In this document: in pieces, positions 26,532-36,274 of the stretch
Numbering within the stretch: the first letter of the stretch is position 1
How the letters are laid out: every line of letters begins with the position of its first letter
From: JABDMH01 sp965223025
GTDB taxonomy: Bacteria > Bacteroidota > Bacteroidia > Chitinophagales > Saprospiraceae
NCBI GenBank assembly: GCA_965223025.1
Contig: CBDCVP010000023.1
Coordinates: 496,001 to 560,000, forward strand
Length of the DNA: 64,000 nucleotides
Reading direction: 5' to 3'
Notes under the pieces: model-generated
What the model was told of the DNA's origin: nothing
The model's database searches: none
What the model saw: the letters and a program-made list of their open reading frames with translations, nothing else
Translations under genes and position numbers: made by a program

Positions 26532-27413
26532 CTAGGATTTTTCAATCATAGCAGTGAACAATGCCAATTGCTCTTTCAGAGCTGCCATCCTATCTGTAGG
26601 CTTTGTTCTTGCTTCAAGCAATATATAACCTTTGTACTGCATACCGATGAATAAATCCATTAATTCTTGGTAGGGGTAATCACCAACGTTTAGCTCGCGA
26701 ATGTGAACAGTATCTCCAAACCACTTTTTGACTGCATGTAAGTTTGCTTCCAAACCCGGAGGCAACAAGTCCTGATCATTACAATTCCAACATATTTTGA
26801 CGCTTTCTTCCGTTACTTTTTCAAAAATGGCTTTCATGTTTGGCAACTGCTGGGTCAGCTTTCCATGTACCTCTACTCGAATTAACTGACCTAAATCACT
26901 GGCAAATTTTCCACATTCATTTAGTGATGCTGCAATTTGGGCAATGGTTTTTTCTTTAGGGACCTCTGCCGGCAAACCATTTGGCTTTACCTTGATCCCC
27001 GTTGCGCCAATATCTTTGCACAATTTCAGATACTCCTTTGTTCCCTCAATATTCTTTTTGACACGATCCTGATCGGCATGATGGTAATCAAAATTTGATC
27101 CATAACCTACACAGGTGACTTCACTGTCGGCGAATCGTTTCTTAACATCATTTCGTTGACTCGCAGAAAGCATTGTTTCGACACCGTGTGCGTGCTGAGT
27201 TCTTAGCTCAACGGCTGCATAACCCGCCTTTTCACAGTTGGTTATCAGGGTAGGGAGGTCCCAATCTTTTCCCCATTGATAAGTCACCAAACCAAATTTC
27301 ATCTCAGATTCCACGACGGAGGTCTGCGATGAAAAAGGATTTATCAATGAAAGGCCGACACCTGCAGCCATGCTTTTCTTCAGGAATATTCGACGAGAAC
27401 TATTTGTATTCAT
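26532..27413 (-). CDS. Tat-exported sugar phosphate isomerase/epimerase-like (TIM barrel) protein
   Basis: A 293-residue protein of the xylose isomerase-like TIM barrel family. The N-terminus has a twin-arginine signal (SSRRIFLKKSMAAGVGLS). Barrel features are FGLVTYQWGKDW, YAAVELRTQHAHG, IRVEVHG and ICWNCNDQDLLPPG, which provide acidic and His metal ligands. Members interconvert sugars or keto-sugars, and some act on 3-keto-glycosides. It is placed directly before the Tat-exported oxidoreductase gene and downstream of susD, so a periplasmic sugar-processing step is likely. Exact reaction unknown. Confidence 0.85.
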   Translation of the reverse strand: MNTNSSRRIFLKKSMAAGVGLSLINPFSSQTSVVESEMKFGLVTYQWGKDWDLPTLITNCEKAGYAAVELRTQHAHGVETMLSASQRNDVKKRFADSEVTCVGYGSNFDYHHADQDRVKKNIEGTKEYLKLCKDIGATGIKVKPNGLPAEVPKEKTIAQIAASLNECGKFASDLGQLIRVEVHGKLTQQLPNMKAIFEKVTEESVKICWNCNDQDLLPPGLEANLHAVKKWFGDTVHIRELNVGDYPYQELMDLFIGMQYKGYILLEARTKPTDRMAALKEQLALFTAMIEKS

Positions 27414-27825
27414 ATTTCGATACTTAGTATAAATATAGCCGATCAGTTACTTATTGAGATATCATCCGGTGGTTATATATTGGTGGACTGCATAATTTTT
27501 AGTCAAATGATAAATCCATGTACATTGGACCTAGTCTCTGCTCGCCTATCTTTTGAAATTCAAAGGGTGTTTATCTTCCTCTAAGTGCCTACTCCCTCGA
27601 TGTTTTTACATCATCAAACTTTTGTCACGGTTTTGCCATTAAGTCTATCACACCACTACTGACTGGTCGGGCATTACGCTGGTGCCGCCAAGTAGAGCCA
27701 TCAACGATTGGGATTAGAGATGGCAAAAAACTGATGATCTCCAGGATGTCATCGGGAGACTTTATTCTGACTTAGTCATCATATAGCCTCCCTCTTACTT
27801 TTTCTTACTATGGCAATAGATCCAC
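27414..27825. other. Intergenic region in the SusCD cluster
   Basis: About 410 bp between susD and the isomerase-like gene on the same strand, with no gene recognised. Given the length, the downstream three genes may have their own promoter; no clear TAnnTTTG was identified. Confidence 0.4.
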
Positions 27826-29859
27826 TTAACCTCCTCTCTCACCGATGGCTTCCATTGGATCTATATTGGGGACACCGGGTTGCTGGACCTGATGACTAAG
27901 AGGCTCCACATTCTTCTCAGAACCGTCATAACCTGTGGTTTGATTGAGTACATTTCCCACATTACCAATCAAATAGGGTTCATACACCGGCCAGAAAATA
28001 TGCTTGTTATCCAAAGTGTAGATCGTGCTCGGATAGGTGGACCAAGGCACTTCATTTCGAAAGAAATTATTCTTCTCCATCTGCCTGTCAAAATAGAAAC
28101 TATTGGCTGATAGTGATTTTTCCATATCTTTTCCATCCCAAGAATAGGTATTGCCGTTGTAGCAAGCTCTTCCCGTCTTAGCAAGAATCACAGATATACG
28201 TACCAGTTCGTCATGCCTATACTCCTCACCATACAACTCTCGACAGCGCTCATCAAGCACAGCTCCTATGCCCTCTGCGTCCACATCGGCTGCTGTATAC
28301 ATTTCAATAGCGTTGGCACGCTGACGAATGGTGTTGATATCCTCAGCACATCCTTGACTGTTTCCTTGCCAGAATCGAGCTTCAGCCCTGACAAGGTAAG
28401 CTTCTGCTTCCCTCATGATGTATATGTCGCGTTTGCCACCATCTTGCCTTTTAATCTGGTCCTGTTTGTTGGCCGCATAGAATTTGTACATCGGATAGCC
28501 ATACCAACAGCGAATAGAATCCTGACAAAGGAGATTTCCTTCATGAAAAAGCCGTGCAGGTTGGCCGTACCACTCCGTACCTTTTAAATCTGGGTTGTCA
28601 TAGATCAACATATCCATTTCAAAGTAATTTCCCCTCTTATGCCTATAGTCTTGTCTATCCCAAGTGTTCTTGAATCTCCAGATTTCATACTGCGAATAAT
28701 TGGTTGCTCGGGCAAATCCCTGTCCGCGTCCCCATTTATGCATCTGCTTTGATCGCTGGTTCTGGGCAATATCCATGCCGGTGGTGGTGCCTGTAGGTGG
28801 GGCTTTTACCCCTTTGTTGGTACTCACAAAATTGGGACCCCAGGCACGAATAGAGGCAGATCGGCCTTGATTCCCGTCGATAAATGGTTCGTTCACTACC
28901 AGCCAGATCCCTTCCGGATTCTGTGTTTTTTGCGCTCCCTCATCCATATGTAGCAAGTTGATGGGATCGGCTACTTGGTTGCAATCCAACCCATCCAGTA
29001 ACGACCCATCGAAAGGATTATGGTTGTTGCCCACCCGTACAACACTTACACCAGAAGCATCTACATCGTCCTGAGTAAAGAGTCTCGATTCAGGATCGTT
29101 GATGACTGTGGTCATCACTGCCTCTGCATCGGCAAATCTTTCATTCAACATATAATATTTAGCCAACAAGATCCTAGCTGCATCAACAGGAGCTTGTCCG
29201 ATCGGTAGTTGGCTTTTAGTTTTCATATGTTGTACTGCATATTCCAGATCCATAATCATCTGATCCCAGATACCTTGCATATGAAAAACCTTAAAATCCT
29301 GTCTTGCTTCGGAAACTACATTCAGTGGAAATCCGACATTTCCGTAGTCCATCGTCAATTGCATGTAGAAAAAAGCACGTAAAAAATATGCACTCCCCAG
29401 CAAATGATTTCGCTCAGGATCATTCATACCATCATCCCATTCCGGAATATCAATGTAGTCGATTACTGTATTGCAACTCTTTATTTGTTTATAATTTTCA
29501 TTGTAAAAAGATCGTGTTCTTCCAGCATCATTATCTCTGGTATTCTGAGGAGTAGCGTAGGTCCTCAAGTCAACAAACGCATCGGGTTTGTCCGTAGCGC
29601 TCACCACTGTGGCCTCACTCATATTGTGGTTGAATAATAACTCCTCATTATCTCCGTTCCATTGGTTGAATACACCTTTCAGTGCTGCGTCCAGCGCTGT
29701 TTGCAAGCCGGCAGCATCCTTAAAGGTATTTTCAGGACTCAGCGTTGACAAAGGGTCTTCCACCAGAAAATCTTTGTTGCAGGATGTTGTGATAGCCAGC
29801 ATAATTAAAACCAGCCCAGTGATATTTATTATTTTCATCATTGCTATATTTTTTTTCAA
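27826..29859 (-). CDS. SusD/RagB family glycan-binding lipoprotein
   Basis: A 677-residue surface lipoprotein that binds the glycan and caps the SusC channel. The signal peptide ends in a lipobox (AITTSCNKDFLVEDPLS), and the SusD-typical start of the mature chain, LSPENTFKDAAGLQTALDAALKG, follows. TPR-like helices (LGSAYFLRAFFYMQLTMDYGNVGFPL, AEAYLVRAEARFWQGN) and the C-terminal RCRELYGEEYRHDELVRI block are conserved. It lies 37 bp downstream of susC in the same operon. The glycan is not known. Confidence 0.95.
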   Translation of the reverse strand: MKKNIAMMKIINITGLVLIMLAITTSCNKDFLVEDPLSTLSPENTFKDAAGLQTALDAALKGVFNQWNGDNEELLFNHNMSEATVVSATDKPDAFVDLRTYATPQNTRDNDAGRTRSFYNENYKQIKSCNTVIDYIDIPEWDDGMNDPERNHLLGSAYFLRAFFYMQLTMDYGNVGFPLNVVSEARQDFKVFHMQGIWDQMIMDLEYAVQHMKTKSQLPIGQAPVDAARILLAKYYMLNERFADAEAVMTTVINDPESRLFTQDDVDASGVSVVRVGNNHNPFDGSLLDGLDCNQVADPINLLHMDEGAQKTQNPEGIWLVVNEPFIDGNQGRSASIRAWGPNFVSTNKGVKAPPTGTTTGMDIAQNQRSKQMHKWGRGQGFARATNYSQYEIWRFKNTWDRQDYRHKRGNYFEMDMLIYDNPDLKGTEWYGQPARLFHEGNLLCQDSIRCWYGYPMYKFYAANKQDQIKRQDGGKRDIYIMREAEAYLVRAEARFWQGNSQGCAEDINTIRQRANAIEMYTAADVDAEGIGAVLDERCRELYGEEYRHDELVRISVILAKTGRACYNGNTYSWDGKDMEKSLSANSFYFDRQMEKNNFFRNEVPWSTYPSTIYTLDNKHIFWPVYEPYLIGNVGNVLNQTTGYDGSEKNVEPLSHQVQQPGVPNIDPMEAIGERGG

Positions 29860-29896
29860 AGAATATCTTCAAATTGATTTTCACATGTCACTTCTC

Positions 29897-32800
29897 TCAG
29901 AATGAAAAGTCAACGTTGACTGAATATGTTCTAGGCATCTCTCTTTGCGATTCCGGATCTCCTTCGAGCCAATTGGTGAAAATGGCCACATTATCAATGG
30001 CTAATCCGACACGTGCACGAGTCACTTTCAAGGCACCCAATACATTGGGTGGAATGGTATATCCAAAGGAAAGATTCTGGAATCGGAGATAAGAGCGATT
30101 TTGATAGATCTCTGCGCCACCTAAATTGATAGAATTAATTCTGGCGGCGGTATTGATAGGATTCTGAGGTGTCCAGTAAGGAAGGTCAAACCAGTTGTGG
30201 TTTTTAATGTAGTCCTGCCGGTTATTAAAGGGATGGGTGGTTCCTTGTTTATATCCTAGCTTGGCCAGAAATACGATCCCTAAATCAAATCCCTTCCACT
30301 CGGCATCATTTCTTAAGGTGAGATACCAGGGATTGTCTGTGAGACCCTGGAAGACCTTGTCTCTTGAATTAATGACTCCATCGTTGTTTTGATCGATATA
30401 CCTGAAATCTCCGGGATGCAATCCAAATCTTTCTGCCTCCTCTTCTTGTCCTATCTGGTAAACTCCATCGATCTCGAAATCCCAAATCACATCCTTACTT
30501 TCACCGATGAACCAACCATTATCGATGTCATCTTGCTCGGCAAGAAAGGTGTTGCCGTTTTCATCGGTCTGTTCTACCAACTCACCTGTGAGGGATACGA
30601 TTTTATTCTGGTTGTAATTGGCGTTTAATGTACTTGTCCAGACGAAATCAGCTGTCTGCACATTGATGGTATTAATGGAAAAATCGAAGCCGGTATTTTT
30701 CAGACTGCCCACATTGGTGGTCACGGCATCGAAGCCCGTCAGGATCGGTAATTTCTTATCCAGCAACAGATCTGTCGTTTTGGACGCATATACATCGATA
30801 GAGCCCCTCACTCTTCCGTTCAATATGCCATAGTCCAGGGCAAAGTTGACGGCCTGGTTTTTCTCCCATGCCAGTGCCGGATTGGCTATTCTATCGATCA
30901 CAAGATAAGGAGCTACAAAATATCCATTGTCATAGTTGAGGTATTTATTATCATCTAAGGTGGCATAAGCCGCATAAGATCCAAGGCCACTGCTGTTGCC
31001 ATTGATGCCCCAACTGGCTCGAAGTTTCAGGAATGACAACCAAGAGGGCCTTGAGTCCATAAAACTCTCGTTGGTCAGTGTCCATGCTCCTGATATTGAT
31101 GGAAAGACGGCATGTACATTTTCTGATCCAAAACGGGAGTAGCCATCGCGACGAATGGAAGCCGAAAGATTGTAACGATTGCCATAAGAATAATTGATTC
31201 GACCCATCAAAGCTGTCCTGGTTATGGCCTCATCTACCACAGGAGCGGCATCGTTATCGTGATGGGAGAGTGAAGGTACTAGCCCAAAGTTCAGGGCGTT
31301 ATATCCCAGACCCTGTGTAGGGGAAAAATTCGAGGCTGAGCTGTAGGTGTTCCACAGTTGGTTTCGCTCTGCATTGACCAACCCCGTAAAATCAAAGCGA
31401 TGTTCGCCAAATTGCTTGCCCCAGTTCAATATGTTATCTGATTGCCATTCGTACCCCTGATTGTATTGTCTTGCAGCAAGTCCTCCATGGCCCCATTGCG
31501 GATTTGCACTGTCTTCATAATAGAATCTCCTTCTGAAATCCAAACGTGTGGTCAAGCGCGAAGTCACTGTAAAGCCAAGGGGCAATGTCAGCTTGGCATA
31601 CATAGTTGGGAAGATTCTATAGCGATCAAATTTCCTGGAAATGTAAGCAGGATTAAGATAGGCATTGCTGCGGTTAGAGCCAGCACCAGCAGTTTTAAGG
31701 TAACTGCGGTCATAGATGTATGGAAAATCCCCCGTTTCCGGAATGTTTTCATTATAGACAACATTCTGCCAGGGAGAATCGTAGGGTGAGGAGGTGCGAT
31801 AGCCTCCGGATCCGATCGGCTCATCTCCATCGTCCTCATACATGAAGTTGGCATTGATGCCCATGTTTAGAAAATCAGTGACTTTGATATCGAGATTTAG
31901 TCGAGAGGTGAATTGTGAATACTTCTCTCCCACTTGCACCGACTCGCCACTGATATGCCCCAGCGACCAATAGTACGATATGTTTTCTGTGCGACCGGAA
32001 ACGCTGATATCATTATCGGTCCGAACTCCAGTATGGAAAAGATAGTCTTGCCAGTCAAAAGTCCTCCCAGCCAAGTAATTTTCCCTTTCGTTTCCTTCAA
32101 AACCAAAACCATCGAGCCAGGCGGTGGTGATTTTTGTGGCATCTGTCTCACCAGGAATCCCATTGGCATTCAACCAGTCGTTGCGGTATTCAGTAGGCAC
32201 ATCTTCAAATTTTTCAAATGGTGACCAGGGATCTTGGCTCAAACTGTTAATGGACTCGTTCATATCTGTCAGCCAGTTCATCACAGCATCCCCGGCCTTA
32301 TGAGTCTGTATCCTTTTGGCACCGGTGATGAAACCTACTTTGGAGCTAACTCTGATCACGGGTTTACCCAATGCCCCTTTCTTCGTCGTAAAAACGATCA
32401 CACCGTTGGATGCCCGCGATCCATAGATGGATGCGGCACTGGCATCCTTCAAGACATCGACGGTTTCGATATCGTTGACATTGATCTCAGCCAGATCGCC
32501 GTTAAAGATCACACCATCAAGCACGATCAGCGGTTTGTTGCCTGCACGTTCATCATTGTTATCGGCTTTGATTGTATTGTCTCCTCGAATCTCAAAATCA
32601 GGATTGTTCTTAGCACTCGTACTATATCCGATCTTCAGACCGGGGACAGCGGAACGAAGCATCTCCTGCACGTTGGCAGGTTGATACTTTGTAAATTCTT
32701 CAGCCCGTACGTTTACCACAGCCCCTGTGAGGTCTTTTTTCCGGGCAGTACCATAACCGATGACCACGACCTCCTCCAGTCCAATGGCGTCGGTTTCCAT

Positions 32801-33139
32801 ATTTACGTCTATCATATTCCGGCCTGCCACTTCAATCTCCAAGGTCTTCATACCTGTGTACGAAAAGGATATCGTGGCATTTTCCGGAACGTTTCTCAAC
32901 GTATATTTTCCGTCCAGGTCACTGGCCGCACCAATGGTGGTCCCCACAACAAGGACTCCTGCTCCAATGACAGGCTGATTTTGTTCGTCGAGTACCGTTC
33001 CACTGATTTCAAGCGTTTGTTGAGCCACAGCGCCAAGCTGGATCAACAGAAAGAATCCAAGCGACCAGCATTTCATGAGAAGGGCATAGCCATCAGTGCG
33101 TAGTGAACGCAATGAACAAGGCTTCATTCGTAATTTCAT
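29897..33139 (-). CDS. SusC/RagA family TonB-linked outer-membrane transporter
   Basis: A 1080-residue TonB-dependent importer. After a signal peptide (WSLGFFLLIQLGAVAQ) comes a carboxypeptidase-regulatory-like domain (ISGTVLDEQNQPVIGAGVLV), then the plug with EEVVVIGYGTARKKDLTGAV and NDIETVDVLKDASAASIYGSRASNGVI, and the 22-strand barrel to the terminal SVNVDFSF. These are diagnostic of SusC. Two in-frame ATGs (33139 and 33127) precede the signal peptide. It forms the uptake complex with the SusD gene that follows. Confidence 0.96.
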   Translation of the reverse strand: MKLRMKPCSLRSLRTDGYALLMKCWSLGFFLLIQLGAVAQQTLEISGTVLDEQNQPVIGAGVLVVGTTIGAASDLDGKYTLRNVPENATISFSYTGMKTLEIEVAGRNMIDVNMETDAIGLEEVVVIGYGTARKKDLTGAVVNVRAEEFTKYQPANVQEMLRSAVPGLKIGYSTSAKNNPDFEIRGDNTIKADNNDERAGNKPLIVLDGVIFNGDLAEINVNDIETVDVLKDASAASIYGSRASNGVIVFTTKKGALGKPVIRVSSKVGFITGAKRIQTHKAGDAVMNWLTDMNESINSLSQDPWSPFEKFEDVPTEYRNDWLNANGIPGETDATKITTAWLDGFGFEGNERENYLAGRTFDWQDYLFHTGVRTDNDISVSGRTENISYYWSLGHISGESVQVGEKYSQFTSRLNLDIKVTDFLNMGINANFMYEDDGDEPIGSGGYRTSSPYDSPWQNVVYNENIPETGDFPYIYDRSYLKTAGAGSNRSNAYLNPAYISRKFDRYRIFPTMYAKLTLPLGFTVTSRLTTRLDFRRRFYYEDSANPQWGHGGLAARQYNQGYEWQSDNILNWGKQFGEHRFDFTGLVNAERNQLWNTYSSASNFSPTQGLGYNALNFGLVPSLSHHDNDAAPVVDEAITRTALMGRINYSYGNRYNLSASIRRDGYSRFGSENVHAVFPSISGAWTLTNESFMDSRPSWLSFLKLRASWGINGNSSGLGSYAAYATLDDNKYLNYDNGYFVAPYLVIDRIANPALAWEKNQAVNFALDYGILNGRVRGSIDVYASKTTDLLLDKKLPILTGFDAVTTNVGSLKNTGFDFSINTINVQTADFVWTSTLNANYNQNKIVSLTGELVEQTDENGNTFLAEQDDIDNGWFIGESKDVIWDFEIDGVYQIGQEEEAERFGLHPGDFRYIDQNNDGVINSRDKVFQGLTDNPWYLTLRNDAEWKGFDLGIVFLAKLGYKQGTTHPFNNRQDYIKNHNWFDLPYWTPQNPINTAARINSINLGGAEIYQNRSYLRFQNLSFGYTIPPNVLGALKVTRARVGLAIDNVAIFTNWLEGDPESQREMPRTYSVNVDFSF

Positions 33140-34097
33140 GGATGAGTAGGTTTAATGGTTAGATAGAGAAAAGCCTCTATTAAAGCCAAGTGTCAGTCAG
33201 CTTGAGAAGCTGGCAACATCGACTTTCGCATTCCTTATTAATATCACCTACAAGGTAAATAATTTGCTTAACGAAGCAAATACTTCCCCATGAATTTCTC
33301 CATATTAAGGTTGATTCATCTCACAGCAATATCACAGCTCAATATTGAGGTATTTGGCTGCACCACGCTCGATTCTGGCATCATTGTGAAAAGATCTGCC
33401 TCTGGTACTATGATAGATGCTGGGGTTAAGATTGTCCAACGTTGTGAGAAAGGTGGTAACTACAGTCATGAACACAAGTTGCAGACACAAATTCACCAAG
33501 TTCAAAAAACACTGCCCAGTTCTGGCATCCTTGTTCGCACACATGTCATATCTTACTTAGCACAATCGTAGCTATCGGCATAATACTATGATATACAATT
33601 ATTTACATCGATTATTGTGGTAAAGGTGTGGGTTGCCAGGGGACAGACTTTTTGATCGTTGATATAATGCCCGATCAATACTGGAAGCAGACCTACATCA
33701 CTTTACCGCGAAACAAATCATCACCGAATGCTATGGCAAAACATAATACGGATGCGACGTGACCCCAAAGTGGGAGAGGTATATCCCTTTCCTTGATTTT
33801 AGCCATTCATTGACCGAATTACAGAGTCAAGGGAAGCAAAACACATCGATCTTGTGGATACAGGCAAACCCAATCTCAATATCCTACCTACATAGTGCCT
33901 TAATTGTCATATCTTAGCCACACAGGTATCTTTGGTTTGCCCTATTGTAGGGCTTCGTTCAACAGAAATGTCTTCGTCCACAGACATATAATATCAGGAA
34001 TGAGGCCTGGCTTGTAGACTTTGAATGATAGACACAGACATTCCTTTTGTGATCGATGCAAGCAGATGACCGATAAACAGAATTCAAAATTTTAAAA
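33140..34097. other. Long gene-poor region upstream of susC
   Basis: About 960 bp between the divergent susC and AlkD-like genes. Short frames on both strands (for example 33290-33571) have no family features. A strong 8-bp stem-loop lies at 33262-33281. The rest could be decayed coding sequence, but nothing identifiable remains. Confidence 0.5.
33262..33281. promoter_or_regulatory. Perfect 8-bp inverted repeat upstream of susC
   Basis: ATTTGCTT-AACG-AAGCAAAT, about 125 bp before the susC start. It may be a regulator-binding site or a hairpin in the 5' leader. There is no adjacent T-tract, so a terminator is less likely. Confidence 0.4.
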
Positions 34098-34751
34098 ATG
34101 AAACTCTCGCAACGAGGAAAAGAAGTTCATAAGCGAATCAACAAGAAAGGCACTAAACTTGGAGATTTGAGAAGAATTGCAAAAGAAATCAAGAAAGACC
34201 ACCAATTAGCGATGGAACTGTGGTCAACGAGTGAATTTATCCCACGACAACTGGCAGTTTTGATTATGGACAAAAGACTTCTAACTCAGGAAGTCATAGA
34301 CCAGTTAGACAAAGAAGTCCAAAACCTTGAAAGGGACGAACGCAATCAAATAATGGATTGGTTAATGGCGAATCAGCTTTCCAAAGACAAAAAGACAATT
34401 GCTCTTATGGAATCTTGGGAGAACAGCCCTTCACCACTTCAGAGACGAATTTTCTGGTATTACCAGGCAAGGTTGAGATGGACTGGAAACATTGACCAAA
34501 CCAATACGGAAGAATTGCTAAGTTCCATTGAAGCAAATATTGCTAATGAATTTCCCGAAGTACAATGGGCAATGAACTTTACTGCTGGTCAAATAGGCAA
34601 ATATCAAAAAGAATATCGTGCAAGATGTATTGCAATAGGGGAAGAAACGGGCTTATATAAAGATGAAAATGTCCCGAAAAATTGCACGCCAAACTATTTA
34701 CCTGAGTTTATCCGAATTGAAGCAGCCAAAGTAACAGATATAAAAATATGA
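34098..34751 (+). CDS. DNA alkylation repair protein (AlkD-like HEAT repeat)
   Basis: A 217-residue protein of the AlkD/DNA alkylation repair family, glycosylases made of HEAT-like helical pairs that remove alkylated purines. Family segments are WSTSEFIPRQLAVLIMDKR near 42-60, WLMANQLSKDKKTIALMESW and FPEVQWAMNFTAGQIGKYQKEYRARCIAIGEETGLYKDE near the end. Its codon use is richer in A (many AAA and GAA) than that of the neighbours, which hints at recent acquisition. It stands alone. Active-site residues cannot be confirmed by eye. Confidence 0.85.
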   Translation: MKLSQRGKEVHKRINKKGTKLGDLRRIAKEIKKDHQLAMELWSTSEFIPRQLAVLIMDKRLLTQEVIDQLDKEVQNLERDERNQIMDWLMANQLSKDKKTIALMESWENSPSPLQRRIFWYYQARLRWTGNIDQTNTEELLSSIEANIANEFPEVQWAMNFTAGQIGKYQKEYRARCIAIGEETGLYKDENVPKNCTPNYLPEFIRIEAAKVTDIKI

Positions 34752-35116
34752 ATTTGGACCTATCAAGTAAGTAAAATTCTATCCATAGGAGTTATTTATT
34801 GGTATTTATACTTTTACTCTTAGGCTTACTTAGGCCAAAAGAGATGTTCCCTCAGCTTGGCCAGCTCCGGCGATCGGCCTTATTGCCACTCAGCTTGTCA
34901 ATGTAGATCTTTGGTCAAGAGATTTATAGCGCCCCTGAAGATAGTATGATCTGAATACAGTTGGGCAAGAAATGGCATACACTGAATCCCTACATATTTC
35001 GTTCATTAGATATAAACCGAAAGTTTACGTGGGATAAACGCGGGTTGACCAAGGCAGTCGCACAGGTGGGACGCAATCGGGTTTTTCAGGAGTTGGCATC
35101 CAGATACACATACAGC

Positions 35117-35917
35117 ATGAGAATAACAATGAGCTTAGTCTTCGTATTCGTAGGATACTTGATATCGTTTGCGATCAAGCCGGAGAAGCAATATAAGATG
35201 CGACCATCCGATCTAGAAATCGCATACGAGGAACTTCGAATTAGGACGATAGATGGCGCAGAGTTAAATACTTGGGTGATGGAACCCAATGAAAAGCAAG
35301 CCAACCATACGACAATCGTGATCGTCGGAAGCGATGCTGGTAATATGGGGTATACCGTCTTCTATGCCAAGAACCTGGTGAAACTAGGCTACAAAGTGAT
35401 TTCATTTGATTACAGAGGTTTTGGAGATAGCACAGATTTCCATTACAACCCAAACAACGTTTACCATTCCGAGTATGTGACAGATTTTGCCACAGTGATG
35501 AATTGGGTGAAGAAGGAGTTGAAGTTTGAGCAAATTGGCGTCTTCGGATTATCCATGGGCACATTGATTGCCAATCTGGGGTATCGACAAAGTGCCTATG
35601 ATTTTTTTATCGGTGAGGCATTTCTTTGGTCACCCACGATAAATAAACAACGAATTTTGGCACTGAAAAATAAGGAATTGGAATTGCCTGTGGATTCCAT
35701 TTTGGAGGAAGAGCATTTGGTCAGGGCCCCTGTACCGACGCTTCTTTTTGCGGGAGAGAAAGATGAGATTACGACTGTGGAGGACAGTGAGCAATACTGT
35801 GAAACTCGAAATGACTCACGCGCAGTGGTATTTGATGAAGGACATCTCCGAGGCATAGTTGCCTTAGGAGTCGAAGTGTATTTCGCAGTCATTGATGACT
35901 TCATCAAGAATATCTGA
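35117..35917 (+). CDS. Alpha/beta hydrolase, membrane-anchored
   Basis: A 266-residue serine hydrolase. The nucleophile elbow is GLSMG, the acid lies in LLFAGEKDEITT and the His in DEGHLRG, so the triad is present; the fold segment VISFDYRGFGDS comes before it. The N-terminus (MRITMSLVFVFVGYLISFAI) is a hydrophobic anchor or signal. The frame is open upstream to a TTG at 34961, but this extra stretch is hydrophilic and would bury the anchor, so ATG 35117 (or 35126) is preferred. Substrate unknown; similar proteins are exported esterases or peptidases. Confidence 0.8.
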   Translation: MRITMSLVFVFVGYLISFAIKPEKQYKMRPSDLEIAYEELRIRTIDGAELNTWVMEPNEKQANHTTIVIVGSDAGNMGYTVFYAKNLVKLGYKVISFDYRGFGDSTDFHYNPNNVYHSEYVTDFATVMNWVKKELKFEQIGVFGLSMGTLIANLGYRQSAYDFFIGEAFLWSPTINKQRILALKNKELELPVDSILEEEHLVRAPVPTLLFAGEKDEITTVEDSEQYCETRNDSRAVVFDEGHLRGIVALGVEVYFAVIDDFIKNI

Positions 35918-36274
35918 TGCTAGAATTGCCATGCTGATGACAACCGAGCTGTCACCAGTGTACCAAGTATAGACAAGTTGTTTTACGTCGTGAGCTAGAG
36001 GTCCTGTGCCAGAGTTAGATGAAGCCCAAAAAGTGAATCAAGATCAGAGGTCTCCGATCGGCTGGAAGCACGAAAATTGGATCTTAGGGGATCATGTAGG
36101 CCAATGATTAAACATACTCTCAGGAGCAATGATTATGCAAAGTACAATATCATGAGAGCTCTCAATCCTGTATGATGGATTTTCTACGCACTGTCAAGTT
36201 AATTGATTCGACAAAGGCTCCTCGGAGATTAAAATCTCCATGTATTCGTTGTCACTTGGAAAGAGCGTTTGATC
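35918..36274. other. Intergenic region, nothing recognised
   Basis: About 350 bp. A short frame at 36172-36441 overlaps the next gene in another frame and lacks family features. Confidence 0.5.

Noticed and set aside
32234..33103. 289-codon plus-strand ORF
   Set aside because: Antisense to susC; cysteine- and histidine-rich translation without family features.
33290..33571. 93-codon plus-strand ORF upstream of the AlkD-like gene
   Set aside because: No family features, no start context; probably chance or decayed DNA.
34961..35116. 52-codon N-terminal extension of the alpha/beta hydrolase from a TTG codon
   Set aside because: It would place a hydrophilic stretch before the membrane anchor; ATG 35117 gives a normal exported protein.
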